A DNA stretch of 64,000 nucleotides from Methylomicrobium sp051061015 (GTDB lineage Bacteria; Pseudomonadota; Gammaproteobacteria; Methylococcales; Methylomonadaceae): positions 62,001 to 126,000 of the forward strand of contig JBPFEG010000055.1 in NCBI GenBank assembly GCA_051061015.1, written 5' to 3'. A model generated the notes under the pieces. That model saw only the letters and a list, made by a program, of their open reading frames with translations, made no database searches and was not told the origin of the DNA. Numbering within the stretch: the stretch's first letter is position 1; each line of letters starts with the position of its first letter. Position numbers and translations under genes: made by a program. Shown here piece by piece: positions 7,720-14,259 of the stretch.

Positions 7720-8919
7720 TTATTGCAACAATTCTATCCAATGCACGACTTTTTGCTGAGCCGCGGTTTGCAAATGCATCAAACAGCCGATATTTGCGGT
7801 CGCGATCAGATCCGGCCGGCCCGCCTGCAAAGCCGCCAGCTTAACATCGCGTAATTTTCGGGAAAGATCGGGCTGCAATAACGAATACACGCCAGCCGAA
7901 CCGCAGCAAAGATGCGCCTCGGAGACCGGCGTCAATCGATAACCGATTTTTTGCAGAATCGCTTCGGGGAGCCCTTTGAGCCGTTGTCCGTGCTGCAAGG
8001 TGCAGGGCGATTGAAAAGCGATGCGTCGACCGTCGGTCCGAAAGGCGGACAGATCTTCATCGGCCAGCACTTCCGCAATATCCCTGACCGCCGCCGAAAA
8101 ACGCGCGGCTTTTTTGGCATAGACAGGATCATCTTTCAGAAGTTGCCCGTAATCCTTCATCATCACCCCGCAACCCGACGCGGTCGAAATGATCGCCTCA
8201 ATGCCTTGCTCCAGATAAGGCAGGCACGCATCGATATTCTTGCGCGCCAGATCGAGCGCTCTATCCTGCGCCGACAAATGATGAGGCAGGGCGCCGCAAC
8301 AGACGCCGTTTTTCACTCGCAGCAACGAAATGCCCAGCCGGTCCAGCACGGAGGCCGCCGCCGCGTCGATGCCCGGCGCCAGCGCAGGCTGCACGCAACC
8401 GGGCAGAATCAGCATTCTGCGGACATGATCGGATTGCGGCCAAGATGGCACCGGCTGCGTTGCGGTTGGAATCTTGTCCCTCAATGCCGGCGGCAACAGC
8501 GGCCTGAGCCGGCGAAAGACTTTCAACACGATCGAAAACCGGTGCCGATAGGGAAAAATACGCACGATGATATAGCGTATCAGCTGATCGAAAAAAGTCC
8601 GTTCCACCTGCCTGTCGACGCTCTCCCTACCGGCATCCAGAAGACGGCCGTACTGCACCCCGGAGGGACATGCCGTTTCGCAGGCACGGCAGCTCAGACA
8701 GCGGTCCAAGTGCGTCTGCGTCAGCCGCGTCGCCGTTCGGCCTTCGAGCACCTGTTTGATCAGGTAAATGCGTCCACGTGGACCGTCCAGCTCATCCCCT
8801 AACAATTGATAGGTCGGACAGGTCGCATTACAAAATCCGCAATGCACACAGGCGCGCAAGTTCGCTTCCAGCTCAGCGCGTCGGGAGGGTTCGATATGAT
8901 CGGCCAGGCGGGTATACAT
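7720..8919 (-). CDS. glcF: Glycolate oxidase iron-sulfur subunit GlcF
   Basis: GlcF carries electrons from the flavin subunits of glycolate oxidase to the membrane quinone pool. The 399-residue protein has two 4Fe-4S motifs near the N-terminus (CVHCGFCNATCP at about 23-34 and CLSCRACETACP at about 75-86) and two cysteine-rich CCG-type domains (GVCCGALPHH and HLCCGSAGVYS) that are typical of heterodisulfide-reductase-like subunits. The ATG at 8919 shares one base with the glcE stop codon, so translation is coupled. A longer upstream extension is only overlap with glcE. Confidence 0.93.
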   Translation of the reverse strand: MYTRLADHIEPSRRAELEANLRACVHCGFCNATCPTYQLLGDELDGPRGRIYLIKQVLEGRTATRLTQTHLDRCLSCRACETACPSGVQYGRLLDAGRESVDRQVERTFFDQLIRYIIVRIFPYRHRFSIVLKVFRRLRPLLPPALRDKIPTATQPVPSWPQSDHVRRMLILPGCVQPALAPGIDAAAASVLDRLGISLLRVKNGVCCGALPHHLSAQDRALDLARKNIDACLPYLEQGIEAIISTASGCGVMMKDYGQLLKDDPVYAKKAARFSAAVRDIAEVLADEDLSAFRTDGRRIAFQSPCTLQHGQRLKGLPEAILQKIGYRLTPVSEAHLCCGSAGVYSLLQPDLSRKLRDVKLAALQAGRPDLIATANIGCLMHLQTAAQQKVVHWIELLQ

Positions 8920-9980
8920 TACCAGTCCCGGTACATTCTGCCAGGATTGAACAGGCCGTGCGGATCGAACGCCTGTTTGATATTTTGATTCAACTGCCTC
9001 AGTTTGCCGGTCAGCGGCTGAAACGCATCGCCACCGCGATTCCGGCCTTTGAACAGCAACGCATGCCCGCACGCCTGCTCGGCTGCGGCAAACACCGCTT
9101 CGGCCGGCTCCGCCGTTTTCAGCCAGCGCAAACCGCCGGCCCAGTCATAACTCCAGTCGCCCGACAGCGCTAATGGTTTCGTCGCGGGCGGCAAACTCAA
9201 TCGCCATACATTCATTTCGGTATGAAAAAATTCGAGCTGTTGCTCGTTCAGCGCCTGCCAATAACCACCATCGGCTGTTCCTGCATCCCCACCGATGCGC
9301 GCTGCGGCCACCCTGACGGCTTTGTCCGCGCCGGACAAGCGGACATGCAGCACGCCTCCGTCATAACTGAGGCCGGAAACCGGCAGTGGTCCGGAAGCCA
9401 AGCTACTCATCCTGGCGAGCGCATCGGCAATCGGTAGCTGTAAACGACAGGTCCATTCGGCTTCGGGGTGCGGCAACACTTTCAGCGAAACTTCGAGCAG
9501 CACGCCCAGCGTGCCCATCGCGCCGACCATCAGCCGAGATACGTCGAAGCCCGCGACATTTTTGATCACTTCGCCACCGAACGACAGCACCTCCGCTTTG
9601 CCATTGATAAGCTTGCAGCCGAGCACACAGTCCCTGGCCGAGCCGATAAAAGGACGCCGCGGCCCCGAAAAACCGCAAGCGATCGTGCCGCCCAAAGTGG
9701 CCGTTTCGCCAAAATGCGGCGGCTCAAACGCGAGCATCTGCCCCTGTTCCGCCAAGGTCTGTTCGAGTTCCGTGAGCAATGTGCCGGCCCGCGCGGTCAC
9801 AACCAGTTCGGACGGATGATAATTGACGATCCCGTGGTGTTCGCTGACAGATAAATGCTCCCCGCCCGCCTCCCGCCCGTAAAAAGCCTTGCTGCCGCCG
9901 CCGACGATATTCAGCGGCGTTTTATCGGCTAGCGCCCGAGCGACGACTTCTTGCAGATTTAGGGTATGGTCGTTACGCAC
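8919..9980 (-). CDS. glcE: Glycolate oxidase FAD-binding subunit GlcE
   Basis: GlcE is one of two flavoprotein subunits that oxidise glycolate to glyoxylate. The 353-residue product shows the FAD-binding PCMH fold in the first 200 residues (NIVGGGSKAFYGR, VTARAGTLLTELEQTL, LGGTIACGFSGPRRP, and EVIKNVAGFDVSRLMVGAMGTLG). It starts with GTG at 9980 without a clear ribosome binding site. The usual glcD partner does not precede it. The next sequence upstream is a decayed permease gene, so the oxidase must either recruit a GlcD encoded elsewhere or be incomplete. Confidence 0.93.
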   Translation of the reverse strand: MRNDHTLNLQEVVARALADKTPLNIVGGGSKAFYGREAGGEHLSVSEHHGIVNYHPSELVVTARAGTLLTELEQTLAEQGQMLAFEPPHFGETATLGGTIACGFSGPRRPFIGSARDCVLGCKLINGKAEVLSFGGEVIKNVAGFDVSRLMVGAMGTLGVLLEVSLKVLPHPEAEWTCRLQLPIADALARMSSLASGPLPVSGLSYDGGVLHVRLSGADKAVRVAAARIGGDAGTADGGYWQALNEQQLEFFHTEMNVWRLSLPPATKPLALSGDWSYDWAGGLRWLKTAEPAEAVFAAAEQACGHALLFKGRNRGGDAFQPLTGKLRQLNQNIKQAFDPHGLFNPGRMYRDW

Positions 9981-10110
9981 AACAGATAGAGGTCGCGAAT
10001 TTGAGGGTATGAAGCAAAATAGGCCTCGAATTGTCGACCCGATACGTTACAAAGGTCAAGTACATCGTGACATCCTGCAGAAACCCGAGGCCTCCAAAAT
10101 AGTGCTTACG

Positions 10111-10511
10111 TCAATCCCTGACACATATCCAGCGCACACAGATAAACACCAGCCCCATCAAAACCAGATAGGCGGTAGCCCATTCCCATGCGGGTGTCAG
10201 CGACAAGGCCGTATCGGCGGGCGTCCAGCGATAGGAATGAATCAGGCCCGATGCCGACAAGAGGCTAGCCGAACCGCACCAGATCGCCGCCTGGATGAAT
10301 TTGCGCTCGATTACTGCGACCGTCAGCGCGGCCAGAATCATCGCGGTAAAAATGCAGCCCTGCTCCAGCGTAAAGGCGCCGCCGATCCAGACATCCGCCG
10401 AGGAGAAGCGAGCCAGCATCAGCACAAGCCGACAATCACGAGCAACTGCACCAGATCATCCAGGGCCAGACCGAAAATGCCGTCAACGTCAGCGCGCACG
10501 ACCCATTTCAC
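10111..10511 (-). pseudogene. Remnant of an NCS2 (AGZA-type) purine/xanthine permease with a large internal deletion
   Basis: From the GTG at 10511 the reading gives VKWVVRADVDGIFGLALDDL and then QLLVIVGLC, which is the typical N-terminus of NCS2 family permeases. It stops at a TGA (10421-10419). In the next frame, from about 10425, the sequence continues with a C-terminal piece containing GCIFTAMILAALTVAVIERK, LLSASGLIHSY and LVLMGLVFICVRWI, which are the last membrane helices of the same family. About 300 residues of the middle are missing, and the junction changes frame. This is a deletion remnant of a 430-450 residue transporter. Confidence 0.75.
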
Positions 10512-10557
10512 AGTGAATTCCCAATTCGAAACCAAAACGCGGCAGAGTATAGAGAAG

Positions 10558-12153
10558 TCACTCGCGCTTGGACACTGCCTGAAACGTCAACCTAAAGCGC
10601 AGCAAGTATTGCTTCAACCGGTGGCTGTCGTTAGCGCTGGATTTGAGATTACGGCTGGCGTTATACAGCTTGCGTCCCGCCTCGGCCATGCTGCGGCTTT
10701 CGCGGCAGACCTTCACGACTTCGACAAGCTGCATCCGGTCGAACAAGTCCATCTCGCCGATCACTTCGGAAGGGAGGATTCCGGTTAAAGGATCGTTCGC
10801 GACGGGCTTCGTCGGCATAAATCCGGACCAGGCCTGCTTGAGCCGTTCGATTTCCCCGGCGACGATCTCTTCGGTAATCCGTCCGCCGGTCGCGAGCGTC
10901 GCCATTCGGGTCACGCTCGAATTCAGATCGCGGAAATTGGCCCGCCATAACGCTTCCCCGGAATAAGCAAAAGCCAGGTATTGCGCCCTGGCTGATTTGT
11001 TGAAGCTGACCTTGTAGCCGGCCCGGGCGGTGAACTGCTGCAATTCGTGTTCGAGGTTCGGCTCGAAGTCTTCGATGCGCTGCTTCAACGGCGGCAATTC
11101 GTAGGTCCATAGATTGATCCGCGCGAGCAGGTCCTCGCGGAATTGGCCACTCTGCACCTGCTCGAACAGATTCCGGTTGGTGCCCGCAATCAGTTGGAAA
11201 TCGCTGCCGGATTCGCGGTCGCCGCCGAGCGGCATGAACACCTTATCCTCGATCGCGCGCAGCAGCATCGCCTGCTCGTCCAGACCCAGCTCGCCGATTT
11301 CGTCCAGGAACAGGAGCCCCTTATCCGCCTCGCGCAAAAGGCCGGTCCGCGCCGTCAATGCGCCGGTAAAGGCGCCTTTCACATGCCCGAACAAGGCCGA
11401 CATCGCATTATCACCGCGCAGGGTCGCACAGTTTACCTCGACCAGCCGTCCGGTCAGCTGGCCGCGCTGCTTTTTCAATTCGTAGATGCGCTTCGCGAGC
11501 CGCGACTTGCCCGCCCCGGTCGCCCCGGTCAGCAGCATCGGCGAGGAGGACTTGATCGATACCTGCTCGACCTGCGTAATCAAGCGGTTGAAGGCGGTGT
11601 TGCGGGTCTCGATGCCGCTTTTCAGATAGGCGATCCCATCACGAGCCTCCTTCTCAAAACGCGAGGCGATCTGGTCATAGCGCGACAGATCCAGGTCGAT
11701 GATCCGGTAACTGCCCTGCGGGCCCGCCTTGTCCGGCGAGGTCTGCAGCAGCTTGCCCGGAATGTAGTTCGCCTCGGTCAACAGATACAGGCAGATTTGC
11801 GCGACGTGGGTGCCGGTGGTGATATGCACGTAGTAGTCGTTCTGCTCCGGATCGAACGCATAGCTGCGCGTAAAATCGAGCAACTGGCTATAAACCTGTT
11901 CGAAATCCCAGGGATCGTCATAATCGACCAGATGAGTCGTGATGAGCGTGCCCGGCGACAAGGCCCGCATGTCGCCGACCGTAATGCCGGCCAGCTCGCG
12001 TTCTTCGGGATGATAGAGCAACACGAATTCATCGACCGGCAGGCTGTCGTGCATCACCAACGACACGGTCGGCCGCCAGCGCTCCAGACGCTTTCTGCCG
12101 AATCCAGCATGGTCGAGGCGCGCGCCCAACAGGCCGATGATCACCGTTTTCAT
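10558..12153 (-). CDS. rtcR: Sigma-54-dependent activator of RNA repair genes, RtcR
   Basis: RtcR activates rtcB-type RNA repair operons together with sigma-54. The 531-residue protein has an N-terminal CARF domain (about 1-180, starting MKTVIIGLLG, with HITTGTHVAQ), a AAA+ domain (Walker A GATGAGKS, the sigma-54 contact GAFTGA, Walker B GLLFLDEIGEL) and a C-terminal helix-turn-helix. The CARF domain is believed, from work on the enterobacterial protein, to sense damaged tRNA ends or a cyclic-phosphate RNA ligand. It is transcribed away from rtcB, with an AT-rich gap and a sigma-54 promoter between them, which is the standard arrangement. AAAGG precedes the ATG. Confidence 0.96.
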   Translation of the reverse strand: MKTVIIGLLGARLDHAGFGRKRLERWRPTVSLVMHDSLPVDEFVLLYHPEERELAGITVGDMRALSPGTLITTHLVDYDDPWDFEQVYSQLLDFTRSYAFDPEQNDYYVHITTGTHVAQICLYLLTEANYIPGKLLQTSPDKAGPQGSYRIIDLDLSRYDQIASRFEKEARDGIAYLKSGIETRNTAFNRLITQVEQVSIKSSSPMLLTGATGAGKSRLAKRIYELKKQRGQLTGRLVEVNCATLRGDNAMSALFGHVKGAFTGALTARTGLLREADKGLLFLDEIGELGLDEQAMLLRAIEDKVFMPLGGDRESGSDFQLIAGTNRNLFEQVQSGQFREDLLARINLWTYELPPLKQRIEDFEPNLEHELQQFTARAGYKVSFNKSARAQYLAFAYSGEALWRANFRDLNSSVTRMATLATGGRITEEIVAGEIERLKQAWSGFMPTKPVANDPLTGILPSEVIGEMDLFDRMQLVEVVKVCRESRSMAEAGRKLYNASRNLKSSANDSHRLKQYLLRFRLTFQAVSKRE

Positions 12154-12210
12154 ATCGATAACCTTTAAGTATGTGTGGGCTGAGTTACAACTGCATAAAA
12201 ATATTTATTT

Positions 12211-12239
12211 AGATAGATATTTATCTTAATAGATATATC
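12211..12239. promoter_or_regulatory. AT-rich inverted repeats in the rtcR-rtcB gap, candidate RtcR upstream sites
   Basis: AGATA-N6-TATCT (12211-12226) and the palindrome GATATATC (12232-12239) lie about 110-130 bases upstream of the sigma-54 promoter. That is the usual distance for enhancer-type activator sites. The tract is so AT-rich that short palindromes may arise by chance. Confidence 0.35.
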
Positions 12240-12344
12240 AAGAATAGCCAGCCTCGACAATAAAATTTCTTAACCATTCAAGACAACATTTTTTATTTAT
12301 AAAAAACAAAAGCTTAATTTAATTCATCCGGTACTGACCGATAC

Positions 12345-12359
12345 TGGCACAAGCATTGC
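12345..12359 (+). promoter_or_regulatory. Sigma-54 (-24/-12) promoter of rtcB
   Basis: TGGCAC-N5-TTGC matches the sigma-54 consensus exactly, followed by T. It lies 37 bases upstream of the rtcB start codon and faces rtcB. With RtcR divergent, this is the promoter that RtcR is expected to switch on. The transcript would run through rtcB into the tRNA-like stretch and the slipin gene. Confidence 0.9.
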
Positions 12360-12396
12360 TTTGACAAAACCGTCAGCAACCCAGAGAGAAAAAACA

Positions 12397-13623
12397 ATGA
12401 CTAGACTCTACGAAGTCCTGCACGAACCCGGCCGGCATCCGATCAAATCCTGGACGCGCGGCGTCAGCTTCGACGACAACTCGAAGCAGCAATTACAGAA
12501 TCTAGCGACCCTGCCGTTCATTCATAAATGGATCGCGGTGATGCCGGATGTGCATCTGGGCAAAGGCGCGACGATCGGCAGTGTGATTCCGACCGTCGGC
12601 GCGGTGATTCCGGCCGCGGTCGGCGTCGATTTGGGCTGCGGGATGATCGCGGCGAAAACCAGCCTGACCACGAGCCAGTTGCCCGACTCGCTGGAAGCGG
12701 TGCGCAGCCGGATCGAAACTCTAGTGCCCCACGGGATGCAAAAAACCATGCGCGGCGGCCGCGACAAGGGAAGCTGGGGCGAGCCGCCGGACGATGTATT
12801 GCACGCCTGGATCGGATTGAAAGAAGGCTTCAATTGTCTTTGCGAAAAACATACGTTCCTGAAGAACACGAACAACCTGATGCATTTGGGAACGCTCGGC
12901 ACCGGCAATCATTTCATCGAAATCTGCCTCGACGAGAACGACGCGGTCTGGATCATGCTGCACTCAGGTTCGCGCGGCGTCGGCAACCGGATCGGTTCGC
13001 ACTTCATCGAGCAGGCGAAAAAGGACATGGAACGCTGGTTCATCCATCTGCCTGACCGGGACCTGGCCTATATTCCGGAAGGCGGCGAGCATTTCGACGA
13101 CTATATCGAGGCGGTCGCCTGGGCGCAGGAATTCGCCCGAATCAACCGCGAGGTGATGATGGCGCGGACAGTAAAGGCATTGCGAGACGTATTGAAAATT
13201 CCCTTCGAAACACATCTCGAAGCAGTCAACTGCCATCACAACTACATCCGCCGCGAGCATCATTACGGCGAAAACGTCTGGGTGACCCGGAAAGGCGCGG
13301 TCAGCGCGCGGCTCAGCGAAATGGGGATCATTCCGGGCAGCATGGGTGCGAAATCGTTCATCGTGAAGGGGCTCGGCAACGCCGAAAGCTTTTGCAGCTG
13401 CAGCCACGGCGCCGGGCGCGTGATGTCGCGCACCGAAGCAAAGAAGCGCGTATCGCTGGCCGATCATGCCCTGGCGACCGCCGGCATCGAATGCCGGAAG
13501 GACGAGGCGGTGATCGACGAAACGCCGTCCGCCTACAAGCCGATCGAGCAGGTTATGGCTGCGCAGGCCCATTTGGTCGAAATCGTGCATACCCTGAAGC
13601 AGGTCGTCTGCGTCAAGGGATAA
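12397..13623 (+). CDS. rtcB: RNA-splicing ligase RtcB (3'-phosphate/5'-OH RNA ligase)
   Basis: RtcB seals RNA ends bearing 2',3'-cyclic phosphate or 3'-phosphate to 5'-OH ends, using GTP and manganese. The 408-residue protein carries the family signatures in order: MPDVHLGKGATIG, GVDLGCGM with the metal-binding cysteine, GTGNHFIE, HSGSRGVGN, and the guanylylated histidine in CSHGAGRVMSR. The ATG at 12397 is preceded by GAGAG. An in-frame start 36 bases earlier would overlap the promoter and is rejected. No rtcA cyclase gene follows. Instead, tRNA-like RNA modules and a slipin gene lie downstream. Confidence 0.97.
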   Translation: MTRLYEVLHEPGRHPIKSWTRGVSFDDNSKQQLQNLATLPFIHKWIAVMPDVHLGKGATIGSVIPTVGAVIPAAVGVDLGCGMIAAKTSLTTSQLPDSLEAVRSRIETLVPHGMQKTMRGGRDKGSWGEPPDDVLHAWIGLKEGFNCLCEKHTFLKNTNNLMHLGTLGTGNHFIEICLDENDAVWIMLHSGSRGVGNRIGSHFIEQAKKDMERWFIHLPDRDLAYIPEGGEHFDDYIEAVAWAQEFARINREVMMARTVKALRDVLKIPFETHLEAVNCHHNYIRREHHYGENVWVTRKGAVSARLSEMGIIPGSMGAKSFIVKGLGNAESFCSCSHGAGRVMSRTEAKKRVSLADHALATAGIECRKDEAVIDETPSAYKPIEQVMAAQAHLVEIVHTLKQVVCVKG

Positions 13624-13629
13624 CGAATT

Positions 13630-13693
13630 TGGCGAGCCGTTGCGGCCCGCGGAGCAGGTTCCAAAGCCTGCCTGACGCCAGCGTCCCTGACGC
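13630..13693 (+). ncRNA. Structured RNA module with a T-arm-like hairpin, first of the array after rtcB
   Basis: The sequence pairs as an outer TGGCG/CGCCA stem (13630-13634 with 13676-13680) enclosing a GCCG-TTG-CGGC hairpin (13636-13646) and a GCAGG/CCTGC hairpin (13654-13658 with 13667-13671). The last has a TTCCAAAG loop that resembles a tRNA T-arm. A GCGTC-CCT-GACGC hairpin (13681-13693) follows. This looks like an acceptor/T-arm minihelix mimic. It begins 6 bases after the rtcB stop codon. The call rests on visible pairing only. Confidence 0.5.
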
Positions 13694-13724
13694 TCCGCGT
13701 ATCGTCCGCAACAAGACGCCAAAC

Positions 13725-13795
13725 GCCGCCGTAGCTCAGCGGAAGAGCGCCGCACCAAGCGGAGGCCGCAGGTTCGAATCCTGCCGGCGGCTCCA
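13725..13795 (+). ncRNA. tRNA-like RNA with encoded CCA and a shortened anticodon arm
   Basis: A near-complete tRNA fold is visible: acceptor GCCGCCG/CGGCGGC (13725-13731 with 13785-13791), TA at positions 8-9, D-arm GCTC/GAGC with loop AGCGGAA, and T-arm GCAGG-TTCGAAT-CCTGC (13768-13784). Then come discriminator T and CCA (13793-13795). Between the D- and T-arms there are only 19 bases instead of about 22-23. They can form a CCGC/GCGG stem with a five-base ACCAA loop, with no U33 and no normal anticodon. It could look like a tRNA to end-processing and repair enzymes but should not decode. It lies about 100 bases after rtcB. Confidence 0.75.
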
Positions 13796-13868
13796 TTGCT
13801 ATAGCTCAGTGGGTAGAGCAACTGACTCATCATCAGTCTGGCGCCGGTTCGAGCCCGGCTAGCAAACC
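13796..13868 (+). ncRNA. Second tRNA-like RNA, CAU in the anticodon loop, abutting the first
   Basis: This fold starts at the base after the CCA of the previous one. It has acceptor TTGCTA/TAGCAA (six pairs, 13796-13801 with 13860-13865), TA, D-arm GCTC/GAGC with loop AGTGGGTA, and a full anticodon arm ACTGA-CTCATCA-TCAGT (13821-13837) with U33 and CAU at 13828-13830. A variable loop CTGGC and T-arm GCCGG-TTCGAGC-CCGGC follow. The acceptor is one pair short, position 37 is C rather than the A normal for CAU tRNAs, and the end reads CCT instead of CCA. A scanner may call it tRNA-Met, but it is more likely a mimic or pseudo-tRNA. Confidence 0.7.
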
Positions 13869-13909
13869 TACCCTGTAAAGGTAGTTTTAAAACCCGGCCC
13901 GCAAGGGCC
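13864..13909 (+). ncRNA. Tyrosine-type anticodon-arm mimic followed by a GNRA hairpin
   Basis: CTACC-CTGTAAA-GGTAG (13868-13884) is a five-pair stem with a seven-base loop. The loop places GTA in anticodon position with U33 and A37, as in tRNA-Tyr. Flanking AAA/TTT extends the arm. It is followed by GGCCC-GCAA-GGGCC (13896-13909), a stem closed by a GNRA tetraloop. No D- or T-arm accompanies it. It shares a few bases with the 3' end of the previous tRNA-like fold. Confidence 0.5.
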
Positions 13910-14259
13910 ATGGCGGATTTCCGGGCCGCAGGTCCGGAACCCGTAGGGATCGCAGGATGCGGCTCGTTCAGCCCATCGCCTCAAGGACGCGGCAGTCCGG
14001 CCCAAAGCCGGCATTGGCAAAGCCTGCTGTCGAAAATTGGCCGGCGCGCGCCGCGAAAGAAGCGCGACGCCCGCCGGTTGAAGCGTCAGCAGCCCGCGCT
14101 GATGCGGAGACTCCGCCAACCCCAATTTATGAAAATCCGAATCAACCGCCCTCTCTCCCTCTGGGAGAGAACCGGGATGAGGGCATGAAAAAATCCGATG
14201 AGTTTATCCTTCCCAAAAGAGAGAGGGAACCAACTCAAAGCCTGCTAAAGGAGAAAACG
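13910..14259 (+). other. Untranslated spacer before the slipin gene, with hairpins and a dispersed repeat
   Basis: No convincing gene is present. Hairpins are visible at 13919-13939 (TTCCGG/CCGGAA) and 13997-14011 (CCGGC-CCAAA-GCCGG). A pyrimidine/purine hairpin with the pattern CCCTCTC...GGGAGAG...GATGAGGG spans about 14149-14184. The last resembles a repeat scattered in many gammaproteobacterial genomes. The reading frame is open through part of this stretch in the slipin frame, but its composition is not protein-like and the slipin has its own ribosome binding site. The spacer is probably transcribed with the tRNA-like array. Confidence 0.5.

Noticed and set aside
9889..10788. Long plus-strand open frame across glcE, the permease remnant and rtcR
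   Set aside because: It is antisense to clear coding sequence and a pseudogene and has a repetitive basic and polar composition without any motif.
13796..13868. A functional tRNA-Met gene
   Set aside because: C at position 37, a six-pair acceptor and lack of CCA argue against normal function; called tRNA-like instead.
13957..14259. N-terminal extension of the slipin protein by about 100 residues
   Set aside because: The frame is open but the composition is not protein-like, and it runs through hairpins and a dispersed repeat. A strong AAAGGAG and the conserved N-terminus begin at 14260.
13624..14259. An rtcA cyclase gene following rtcB
   Set aside because: No frame here encodes an RtcA-like protein; the space holds structured RNA.
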